A DNA stretch of 64,000 nucleotides from Hydractinia symbiolongicarpus. Taxonomy: Eukaryota > Cnidaria > Hydrozoa > Anthoathecata > Hydractiniidae. The notes beneath the pieces are model-generated. The model searched no databases. It was not told where the DNA came from and saw nothing but the letters and a program-made list of their open reading frames with translations. The stretch is from the NCBI RefSeq assembly GCF_029227915.1, contig NC_079875.1, positions 9,359,001 to 9,423,000 of the forward strand, read 5' to 3'. Numbering within the stretch: the first letter of the stretch is position 1; every line of letters begins with the position of its first letter. Both the position numbers and the translations under genes were made by a program. Shown in pieces: positions 45,994 to 56,674 of the stretch.

Positions 45994-48274
45994 ATACTTT
46001 ACGTACTTGAATTCTGTAATAAGTTTTAATTTTCGAGTAAGCTTTACTCTATTCTTAATCTTTGGTGTATACATTAAAATTTGTAGTCGACTTGATACAG
46101 TATCTAACAATGTACAGCGAAAATGCTTAGAAAAATGGTGCTAATTATTGTAATTTTTAAATTTATGTGAATCGATACAATAAGTTGCTCTTGTTCTTGT
46201 CAATAGAAGTGTTCAAAATGAACTTACTTGTGGAAAAAAAATTGATGCAGTGTAGCAGCACAGTTGACACGCAAACTCGTGTTTTTCATTTTGTGCCAAG
46301 TAATTTTTTCGTATGCAAAACAACAACAAATTCTGATTACTACCTTGTGTCTTTTTAATTAGGAACGTACGAACGAACGAACCAACGAACGAAATCATGG
46401 CTAAGCCGGATGCGAAAAACTCCCTTCTATGCGGAAACATATCCTTAGACCCCAGTGCTACAGCAAAAAAATGCACCGATATCTTTCGTAGTATGAATTA
46501 AATTTTTGACTGTATAAAGCACCGTCAAACATTTGCAGATAAATTTGTAGATTAATTCACTCTAAAACGATTCACGTTTAGGTAACCATTCGGCTTAACC
46601 AAAACAATAAATTGATATTTCTGTTCGAGATGAGCCACATATCGACAAGTGTATGCGAAACGTCCATCTGACGTTAGAAAAGACGCTGCTTAAGTTCCTT
46701 TACGGTCAAGTGTTTTATGCCGTAAAACCTCGATTTTTCACAGAATAGAAAAATGTTTTCTTAATATACCTTCTCCCTGTTGTACCTGTATTTCTTTTCA
46801 CGGTCCTTTATGTTGTTGTCCTTCAGGCACATTAGCCCAAGTTAGTTTACAATACTTTGACTACTTTATGTAAATCTGTTCTGTGTTTTAAGCCGAGGAT
46901 AATGTTAACAACAACTTTAAAGTATCATACGTTCATACGATAATCTAAAGAATATACAAAAAATACATCAACCTGACAGACTCTGCAACACATAATGAGA
47001 AAATGACTTACTATGATGTCTCCCTACTTAGCTAGGCTTTAACACAAATGAACTAATACAAGAAACAATCGAGTAAATTGTAGCGACAACGTTCTGCTTC
47101 TGATCTCTTTGTCCCAACTGATCCATACGGAGGGTCTTTTGCGTATACTAAATGTAGCTCTTCGAATTTATTGCGTAACAAAATTGCAGCGTCTTTGATC
47201 TAACTAAAATTATTGTAGTTATTATATATGATTATTGAAATATGAGACCACCTGAGAACGATTTTGGGCCAATTTTGCAAAGCTGAGTGATTCTATCCAT
47301 TTCGGAAATAAAGGGTTGATTACGTAAATAACAAAATTAAAACCCAACATTTAAGCACTACACTGTAGTCAACGCGGTAAAAAATTCTAAAAAATTGTGT
47401 GCCCATCGACGGGTGAATTATGTTGTCATAAAACAGGTCTTTTCTATTTTTCTTCTGCCCAAGTTGATAAATTGGTATGGAGAAGAACAAAGCTAGCATT
47501 ATTTCTCATTTTTAATTTTTTTGTATACACATTCCACGCGTCATTTTGCGTATTACTTTTGAATAAAAGTGGATGTTCCATAAATGTATCCACAGTCAAC
47601 TGTGTTAGTGAGAATATATTTTGCATTGAGAAAAACGGAATTTTAAAGTCCAATACAACTTAATACAATTTCAAAGGGCTGTCAAGTGAACATTGCTGCT
47701 ATCGTAGCATCAACATTCAATAGCCCGCTTAGCGGGCAGTTAGACATTGTCATTGTTACTATTCTCCCGTGTATTCATTTTTGACCTTTATTTCTCGTTT
47801 ATTTATTTTTAAATCTAAAAATCGTTATCGTGTCTATATTTCTTTTTTATGCTCATTAGACTTGTTATATTTAGTATCGATAAGTTGGATAATATAATGG
47901 TATTGATCGTAAAAGTAAAATTGACAATTTGCACGCATATTATTTAACTCCATGGTATATTTCCCTTTGTCTTATGCTAAATGTTAAAGAGACATGCAGA
48001 CAACGACGAAAAGTAAATATGAAGCAGTGAAAGAAAAGAGATTAAAAAAAATTCAATGCTAATTTTAATGTCGTTTAAGAAAAAGGCTTTAATCGTACAG
48101 GTGAAACAAACATTACTTGAAATTTCAAAAAATTCAGAATATACTTAAAAAAATGACATTAATTTTTATTTAATTAATTTAATGCATTCTCAGCTGAACA
48201 AAGCTGACATATAAATTTCAACTCTTCGAGAAAGTAACGTTCAGTATTTATTATTCGAGCGAATATCTGCAAAG
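45994..48274. other. intergenic upstream of the astacin gene, no gene seen
   Basis: Short frames at 46167, 46395 (34 codons from ATG GCT AAG) and 47397 have no recognisable motif or matched splice sites. Nothing supportable. Confidence 0.45.
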
Positions 48275-51200
48275 ATGTGGTTCTTGTTTCTTTTTATCAT
48301 GTCGTTTGCTACAGTGACCAGTTTTCCTCCAATGGAAGGTAAGTAGCTGTAATAAATCTAACTATAAAGCTAAGGTTATTTATAGCCAAGCAAAGCCGAA
48401 ACGTGACATTTGAATTGTTATGATAATGTTGATTATTGAAGTATCTTGGTAGTAATGTCATAAATACTGAAGTTTAAGAAAAACAAGTCATGTTCATCCA
48501 CCGGAAAGTAGATTCCACCATTATCTTACCTTTGTAATTATGCTCCCAATAAAAATAAATTTAGCGACATTTATTATTGAGTTTATTTTGCAACTTTTCA
48601 TTGCAAAGTTTTGAAACTCATTGCAATTATTACTGTCTGCATTGCCTCATCCAAAAATGTCGTAGTTACGAGAGAACAATTTAGAAAACTAAGTTGTACA
48701 TAAACTAATTTCATGAGCTCTTTAAGGTCAGCAATAAAAACACGTTTTCTCAGAAAAATCATAAAAAGTTAAAGCAAATTCGTTAAAGACAGTAAACCTT
48801 GAAATTGTGGGGAATTCCACAATCCAAAATATTCTATACTCAAAAAGCCTGGCCTAAATAGAGTTAATAGACAGAGTAGTAAGTACAGTTAGTAAATGAA
48901 ATTTTTAGAACGTTTTTAGCTCCACTCTTCTACTCAAGAAGCATTTTTGATTAGTCTAAAACCGTTTTATTATATACAAAATTAATTGGATATTTTAGAT
49001 CCGAATCTATTTGAAGGCGATATGATCCTAACTCCTGATCAATTGACAGCCATAAAAAATGGTGAATTTAATAGAGATTTGCCATTAGCTGCAACTCGAC
49101 GTCCATGGCCGAAACTGATTGCTTACGATTTGTTTGGATTGAGTAAGTCTCATATTTGCATTGTGACGTTCTTTAAAGTTAATTTGAAGTCAACTTATTG
49201 CAGTATATGAATATTATGATTTACACTAATTTGCAGAAACCATTCCTAAAGCAAGAAAAGTAATCGAAGATGCTTTTAGAGACTATCATAAACACACATG
49301 TTTGCGATTTATTCCAAGAACTAACGAGCGTGCTTACCTCCAATTTTACGAAGGTGGAGGGTGAGTAAATTTTTAATTCTTCCAGAAAAGCATTTTATAG
49401 GAATTTGTTGTAACTTTCTCTATTATACAAGGGGACTATACGATTTTTTATGTATTCTGATTGGTTTAGCCCTCCTGACGACGAGTCGATATTGCACAAC
49501 ATAAACTGTTTTGTCTACCTATAAATTATCAAAGCCTATGTCATTCTTGGCTAGCTAGACAAAAACAAAACCTCAATATTTGCTGTAATTACACTTTAAG
49601 ATGCACATGCAACTTCAAACATTTTCCTGTTTTAGAATAGCTAACTTCTGATCATGAAAATGTTTGTCTACATGGACGCTCAAATTAAGCAGAGAAATAC
49701 TATGCATAATTCGAAATTCCATGGGCATGAAACTCCAAATCTATTAGAATGCTTCTGTTGTTAAACCGACCGTTTCGAATTCTCACCTTGAGTGTTAACT
49801 AAACTAACTTTTTGTTCACTTTTTTTATCTAAAAAAGTATTTTTATTTCCACAAGCTTGGCTGGCACTTAAACCTCGGGCGATATTGAGCAGTACAATCC
49901 TGGTTTTTATTGTGTGACTATAGCGCATTAGCTACTATTTTATACACTAATTTTCATCTCATCTGAAAAAGCTGTATCGAATTTTCTTAGTTTGCAAGCA
50001 CGCATTGTAAATTATTTATAAATGGGATATTAATATGGTAACACAAACTTGACAAAAAATCGCTTTTAAAGTTCCCTTTCTTACCGCTGCAGTATCTCCA
50101 ATAGTATTTTGTGCTCTTACGAGTTCCTCAAATATGGCCTACTCTATCATTAGCAATGTTCTTATCGTGCGAACGGCTTTCTAGATATCTGTTTAGCTAA
50201 ATTTTTTTACTTAGAGTTCGATTTGTTATTTATTTATTGCATCATTTAGATGTTCTTCAAGAGTTGGCTACTGGGGAGGCAAAAACACAATTTCTTTAGG
50301 AAAGGCATGTTGGACCAAAAACATTGCAATACATGAAATAATGCATTCGCTTGGTAGGTCGCTAACATATTACAGCACGTCGTATACTACATGGAAAGTG
50401 AGATTCATTTTCTAGCAGTAGCTACCTACTTAAAGCGGGATACATACGACTCTATTTATCGAATTTGCATTGATTGGATCGTGTATTATGTATCATGCAG
50501 TCATTTTTTCGTGCACACACGAAGTTTCCGACGTTTTCTTGAATTTGTAGTTGCTGAAATAACAACTGCACCAGCAGCAATTTCAAATTCGTCTTGGCTC
50601 TGTGAAGACTGTTTATCAAAAATAAAATATCGAAAATCTTTTCTCGTCAATCAACTGTTAATTTTCGATTTTATTTTAATGGTCTATCTCATTAAGGAAA
50701 TATTGTTTGAATTTCTTGGTAGAATATTCAACTTCTTTACAACAGTAAAAACTTTATATTAATTTTTCCCGTTATTACAAAATGTTAGTTACATTATAAA
50801 ACGCCTTTGCTGATTTTTAACATAAATTGAGGAACGGAATATGTCAAAAATTTTTAGGAATTGACTTCATGATAAAGCAGGAAAATGACTGGTTGCATGT
50901 AAGGAAATTTTTATACTGTGATTTATTGATAACTATTGATAGGTTTCCACCACGAACAAAGTCGACCCGACAGAGATAAATACGTGAAAATATTAATGGA
51001 AAACGTGTTGGATTGTAAGTAATACTGGCTTGACCATAGCATACTAATATTCGCATGTCTTTTTAATAAAGTAAATGTTGTAATTCCAAAAATGTTAGCA
51101 TTAGTACTTTCATTATATAATGGTAGGCTTTCACTTTTAAAATAGTTAACGTCCATGCCTACAGGTATTTATATTTTTCTGAATAAACGCCTGTTCACTT

Positions 51201-52917
51201 TGTTAAAATTTATTTGCCACGTTTATGTTAAAAAAAATAATTCGATCAAAGTGTAAAGATTTGCCTTTCCCTATGAGATAAGTACCTACCAAATAATTAC
51301 AAAACATAATTTTGAATTTTTCCATATTGATTGCAATATAAACTTGTTGGATTAGTTATCTGTAGACAGAACATATTCAAAAAATCAAATGTTTACTTCT
51401 CTGCATTTTCTCAAGAATTGTCAAATGTCCTTATTTATGACGTGGTTTCCCAATTGTCCAGTGTCTGCATTCACGCAAATTCAAAAATAAAGGGGAAGCA
51501 TTTAGAAAAACTTATCTACATGGAAAGGGTTTACTTATGAGAGGCATCGTTAGACGTATCATTTATGTATAAGTACATTGTTAGTTCTATTTGCCATGAA
51601 TTGAACAAGATACATTAAATAATTTAATATTTAGATGCGAAAGATAACTTTAATAAATATGGAAATGATAGAATAGACAGCCTAGGCAGTCCATATGACT
51701 TTTCATCCGTGATGCATTACAACGATACAACTTTTGCAAAACATGGCACTAAGACAATCTTGACGGTTGATCCGAAAAACCAAAAATTGTTGGGAAAAAA
51801 GAATGGTTTAAGTAAACAAGATATTTATCAAATCAACAAACTCTACAAATGCGCTGGTATATTGCTTTTTTTGCTGATTTTTTTTAACTTCATATTTTTC
51901 ATTTATTCGTGTCCGACTTTAAAAGTGTAAATATAGAACTTTACATAATTTGCTTTTAGATGAGAAACCAATGACCATTCCTGTGATACCAACATTAGGT
52001 ATGACTTGTTTGATTTGTTATTGTTGTTATTGTTGTTATTGTTGTTATTGTTGTTATTGCTGTTATTGTTGTTATTGTTGTTGTTGTTGTTATTGTTGTT
52101 ATTGTTGTTATTGTTGTTATTGTTGTTATTGTTGTTATTGTTGTTATTGTTTTTATTGTTGTTATTGTTGTTATTGTTGTTATTGTTGTTGTTGTTGTTG
52201 TTGTTGTTGTTATTGTTGTTATTGTTGTTATTGTTGTTATTTTTGTTATTGTTATTGTTGTTATTGTTGTTATTGTTGTTTTTGTTGTTATTGTTGTTAT
52301 TCTTGTTATAACAATATAACTGAAAAACTTTCGGATTTTTTCTTGTTCGAAAATTTTGTCTGTTCGAAATTTGTGTCTGCCGAAAGTTTTTTTGTATGAA
52401 AATTTTAGTTTTCCTATTTTTTTAAAACAGGACCAGTGCATAGAAATTATATAAAGGATAATCAGAAAATCAATAAAAACTGCAGTTTATTGCTTATTAT
52501 TTTTGTTATTTTCACATTTGATCCTGATCCTGATGACCCTTTCTTTGATCTTCATTGAATATATGTCTACTATAAATGCTTCTAGCCTTCTTTTCGCGTC
52601 AATTTCCGTAATTATTACTTTTGAAATTTGGTTAAAATTTGTTCAAAAGACTACCCATACATTTTCACACTTTATAAATCTTTCCCAAACATTTTTCTGC
52701 TGAAATAAAGAATGTGTCCGAAAGTTTTTCCGCCGAAACATTTTACGCCGAAAATTAATGCAAGCTGTATACATCATAAAATTTATTTTTAGATCCTTCA
52801 TGCAGTGACACCTACGCACACTGCGATAGATACGACTCCTATTGCAAGTCAACAAAAAGTGATTCTTTAACAAGATGGGTTAAAAAATCGTGTCGTAAAC
52901 AATGTAATTTTTGTTGA
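48275..52917 (+). CDS. astacin-family zinc metalloprotease with C-terminal ShK domain
   Basis: Eight-exon model join(48275..48338, 48999..49142, 49237..49360, 50250..50353, 50943..51014, 51635..51856, 51960..51998, 52793..52917), 297 aa; all junctions are GT-AG and in phase. Residues 1-16 are a signal peptide. The short propeptide has an FEGD aspartate-switch motif (D29), the usual latency device. The catalytic domain has the zinc site HEIMHSLGFHH (H139, E140, H143, H149) and the Met-turn SVMHY (194-198). A Pro-rich hinge follows (exon 7). The ShK domain (260-297) has six Cys in C-x6-C-x6-C-x15-C-x3-C-x2-C spacing and is exactly one exon. The enzyme is secreted and predicted active. Astacin-ShK proteins in cnidarians occur in digestive, morphogenetic and nematocyte contexts; which applies here cannot be read from the sequence. 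Confidence 0.93.
49361..50249 (+). other. intron 3 of the astacin gene
   Basis: An 889-bp intron. Near 49872 a fragment reading CCTCGGGCGATATTGAGCAG resembles the right half of the 11867 MITE (CCCGGGCGATATTTTGCGGC), suggesting an old, decayed copy. Confidence 0.45.
52017..52311 (+). repeat. TTATTG/TTGTTG microsatellite in astacin intron 7
   Basis: About 295 bp of near-pure TTGTTGTTA/TTG units lie between exons 7 and 8. All the long low-complexity frames (poly-Leu, poly-Cys/Tyr, poly-Thr/Ile) across it are artefacts of the repeat. It is likely length-polymorphic. Confidence 0.95.
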
Positions 52918-53168
52918 ATTTCTTGAAAGACATCAATTATATTTTATTGTTATCCGTCTCAAAGTTCTTTCTAGGTGACTGTATATCTGTTCTTACATTA
53001 AATGTGGCTATATTTGAACATCCTAACAAAAGCATCTTTCTTGCATGGACAAATAAATACTTGTCTGTAGCATATAAATAAATGTTATTTTGCAACTTAA
53101 AAAAAGAAAAAACAGAAGGATATATCAAAACTTGATATTAATGGTCATCAAAATTCTCTAAAAAATAC

Positions 53169-53205
53169 TGACAGTTGCAAATCCATCCAGGATTTGCAAC
53201 TGTCA
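53169..53205. repeat. 16-bp perfect hairpin
   Basis: TGACAGTTGCAAATCC, loop ATCCA, GGATTTGCAACTGTCA. It lies between the astacin stop and the duplicated exon segment. Confidence 0.9.
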
Positions 53206-53247
53206 TGTTGGAATTATTGCGTCTATCTTCTTTCCCCTATAATTGTC

Positions 53248-53714
53248 AAAAATAGTAAATGTGGCGCGGTACTAATAAGTGTCTATTTGGAAAACCATCG
53301 GGACCTTAAAAAATGTACACCATAAATTGTCTGCTACACCAGAGGCTTTAATTATCTTGACGGTTGATCCGAAAAACCAAAAATTGTTGGGAAAAAAGAA
53401 TGGTTTAAGTAAACAAGATATTTATCAAATAAACAAACTCTACAAATGCGCTGGTATGTTGCTTTTCTTGCTGATTTTTTTTAACTTCACTTTTTTCATT
53501 TATTCGTGTCCGACTATAAAGGTGTAAATATAGAACTTTACATAATTTGCTTTTAGATGAGAAACCAATGACCATTCCTGTGATACCAACATTAGGTATG
53601 ACAACAATAGTAAATGTGGCGCGGTACTAATAAGCGTCTATTTGGAAAACCATCGGGACCTTAAAAAAATGTACACCATAAATTGTCTGCTACACCAGAG
53701 GCTTTAATTATCAT
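53248..53714 (+). pseudogene. displaced copy of astacin exon 6-intron-exon 7, framed by 107-bp direct repeats
   Basis: The segment 53356-53603 is almost identical to 51757-52006: the 3' half of exon 6, intron 6, exon 7 and its donor. It lacks the zinc site, Met-turn and ShK. The flanks 53248-53354 and 53606-53714 are near-identical direct repeats starting AATAGTAAATGTGGCGCGGT. It lies downstream of the gene's stop, so it cannot be spliced into the main model without skipping the end. It is best read as a non-functional fragment, and few substitutions imply a recent origin. Confidence 0.88.
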
Positions 53715-54082
53715 TTTATCCTTTCCCAAGAAAAGTTTCTGCTTTAGAGGAGTGACTGTTGTAAAGAGGCTTTACTGTATATACAAGCAGTTATTAACAA
53801 AATAGTTTGGAATCGATGTTATAAGAGAGCTGGATTTTTTTTGCTTAGCTAACTGTTCTGCTGTTTGTCACATAATGAGAGGTCAAGTCCTAAAAACTAA
53901 TTTCTCCTAGACTAGTGTTCTTATCTGCATAGAAAGACAATTTTTAATTATCAAAACTCATAAACCTTTAAGAAACTGAAGTATCGTTTACCTGATAGAA
54001 GCATGTTGGAGTTGCAATACTAATCACTAGAAACTGTTTTGTTTTTATTACTTTACACATTTTTAATACTTTACTTTGTGGT
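53715..54082. other. spacer, no gene seen
   Basis: AT-rich, no supportable feature. Confidence 0.5.
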
Positions 54083-54325
54083 GCGTGGCCTTGTGGTTAT
54101 GGAGCTCGCTTCGTAATCACAAGGGCTGTGGTTCGGTCAGCAGCGCGGGCATGTTTAGCAAGTACCTTTACCGCAGCTACGGGTCAATCCATGCCATGTG
54201 AGGGAAATTGGGTAAGTATTGTCGGTGTATGCTTACATACATTCCGAACACAGGACGCACATTGATAAAAGTGTTTCCCAAACTGAAGTGGCTATCTTGT
54301 ATAAACATTCTGAATAATAAAAATA
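54083..54325 (+). mobile_element. tRNA-derived SINE
   Basis: The head reads GCGTGGCCTTGTGGTTATGG, then AGCTCGCTTCGTAATCACAA, then GGCTGTGGTTCGGTCAGC, giving A- and B-box-like words at tRNA spacing. The body follows with CGGGTCAATCCATGCCATGT, GGGAAATTGGGTAAG and GGACGCACATTGATAAAAGT, and the tail CTTGTATAAACATTCTGAAT ends in an AATAAAAATAA stretch. That head-body-A/T tail order is typical of SINEs. The minus-strand element at 61145-61378 shares the CTGAATAAT tail. Confidence 0.7.
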
Positions 54326-56674
54326 ATACACATGAAATAGAGGAAAAATTGACCAAAACATAGTAAAATACGAATTTCCTTTCATAAAGTTTAATATTTT
54401 ATGTCGTATAAAAGCATGTCAAAATTAAACAGACGCGCTCTAAAAGGGCTGACTCATACCTAGCATTGTAGAAAAACTGTAAAAATCTTATATAATAATT
54501 TGAACAGTGTGTATGTCTGTCTGTAACAGGTAAATTGGATTTTATTTTTTACAATGTTTTTTAAAAGCGTCTATAATACATCCGTTATAATTATGTTCTG
54601 TATTTTATAAACGTTTTGTTTACGATTTTAATTCGCTAGAATGTGATAAAATAAAGTGATTTCATTAGTTGAGAATTTAATGCATGCTAAATTAAATTTA
54701 CCGTGAAGGGTGCTTTGTTATAAATTATTGCGCGGGTAAAAACACAGGCCATCAACGTTGTTATTGTTGTTGTCCATTTTGTTTAAAAATTGATTGTTTG
54801 TGTCTTTAAATGAAATTGACAACAGATTATTTTGTGATAAGAAACATTTCATAAATTTAACTAGTAATAATAATAATAATATTGTTTTAGAATTATTTAA
54901 ATTTGACATAGAGCTAAGGAGAACGGTTACAATTGTGTACAAAAAAGTATGGTATATTTACATATTTGCATGCGTCAAAACGTTTAAAAATGATAGTTCC
55001 GTTATTATACAATTTTACCTCCTTTAATACAGCTAAAGAGTTTTAAGAGAGAGAAAAAAGTAAAACCGCCATTAAATCAGCTGTTTCGTTAATTCTTTTA
55101 TTAGAAGCAATGCCCCTAGTGAATGTACCAATGAATTCTAGTTTTCAGGTGATTGTGACAATGAAGTTGGTGTGTCGGTTTATAAAATGGTGTGATACTT
55201 CTGGCGTTTAAATTGATAGCTCAAGTGCGTATTTTGTGATAGTAATACAACAACATGGCTGTTTTACCAGTCTGTGCCCTGAAAGTTTCATTCTGTACTC
55301 GGCCATTGCAACCTAACGGGCTGGTTCGTTTTTTAACTCCAGACAGGTTGGTTAGGTGGGTTCGAATTGGTTCATATAATGACTTTGTTGACCCAGGCAC
55401 CACGTTGATAAAGAAGATCATGCGCATTGCTATCCAAAGCAAAACAAAAACAGTGATGGACAGAGAAGCAGCAGACAAGAAGTTTGATTAGACTTTAGAA
55501 CCTGTGAAGCAGCTTTTAAATTCCTAAATAATAATTTTAATTTAATTTTGCTTGTTTGTTACATCTTGCATCCGCCATTTTTAAAGACTTACGCGCATTT
55601 TTTTCAACCCCACATCAGTTTAGGTCTTGTCCCTGGTTGGTTTTTCCCATCCAATATGCATTTATTTCAAACGGTTTGAGCTACCAACCGGGCCATCACC
55701 AACTCGCCTCATATAATTTGGAACTTAGTGTCAATTAAAAAAAGTTAAATTTAGGACTTTAATTACACTATTAATCAATTCTTCGTAATTATAAAACCGT
55801 TACAGTCTTTAAATAGATCTCCATCAATTTTTTGGTTTCGTTTTGGTTTAATTTGGCTTTTTTAGGTTTCGTTCGTCAGTTCAAATACTAAATATATTGA
55901 TAAAATTTATTCATTCCTGGTACGTATTATAGAAATTTAAAACTGCAGCCAGTAGATTGTGCTCCATCAAACATATGATCTAGAATTGCTTTGACAATGA
56001 AATATCCGCAGTTATTTTAATTGTGCATAATTCGACCGCAAGTAAACATTATGACGTGATTATTTCTTTGCTGACATCATGAACACTGAGGAAGAAAAAT
56101 TGAACTTACTTTTTATGTGATCAATTAGATCTTGATATTTTGTTCATGGAATCAATTCTTAAGTAAAGTAAACGCCATGTTTAATTTGATATCATAAATG
56201 ATTTGCTATCCAACCATAAATTACACGTATACACTTAGTAGAACTTCAAAATTGATAAAAATTACCACTTGCCATATATTTAAATAAAAATACCATAAAT
56301 GAACCATTATAAAAAATATTTACTTACATAACTTTTCAAATTGAATTTTAAGTAAAGTCAAATAAAACGTCACAGCCAAAAAACTGCTTCCCCTACTGAA
56401 AATAGGTTAAATAGTTACAAACAAAAAATATTGTGTCCGATCTTATGAAACATAATTCTAATTAAATTTAACATATCTCCAATTACTGCTGCAAATGACC
56501 ATTTAATTGCTTTTTTATAGCTTTAAAACATTTGAACAGAAACTATAATTTGAATAAAAGCTTTACCACGCTTTCAAAACAGTGCGTGCAGGAATTGAGA
56601 AAGAGCTGCAAAATATGTAGTGAAAAGAGTGAAACTAACTAAAAGGCATAGACTGCTCTAAGCTTTAATTCAAT
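54326..56674. other. intergenic; unassigned ORF at 55255-55491
   Basis: No gene is firmly supported. An ATG frame at 55255-55491 (78 codons) has a relatively GC-rich, unbiased composition and no domain I recognise; its antisense frame is just as open. It could be a remnant of a processed gene or a repeat. The rest is AT-rich and empty. Confidence 0.4.

Noticed and set aside
51950-52441. Long poly-Leu, poly-Cys/Tyr and poly-Thr/Ile open frames on both strands
   Set aside because: They are six-frame artefacts of the TTG/TTA microsatellite inside astacin intron 7.
55221-55491. Overlapping sense and antisense frames of ~80 codons
   Set aside because: Neither matches a family I know and the two are equally open, so I did not call a gene; recorded only as an unassigned ORF in the intergenic entry.
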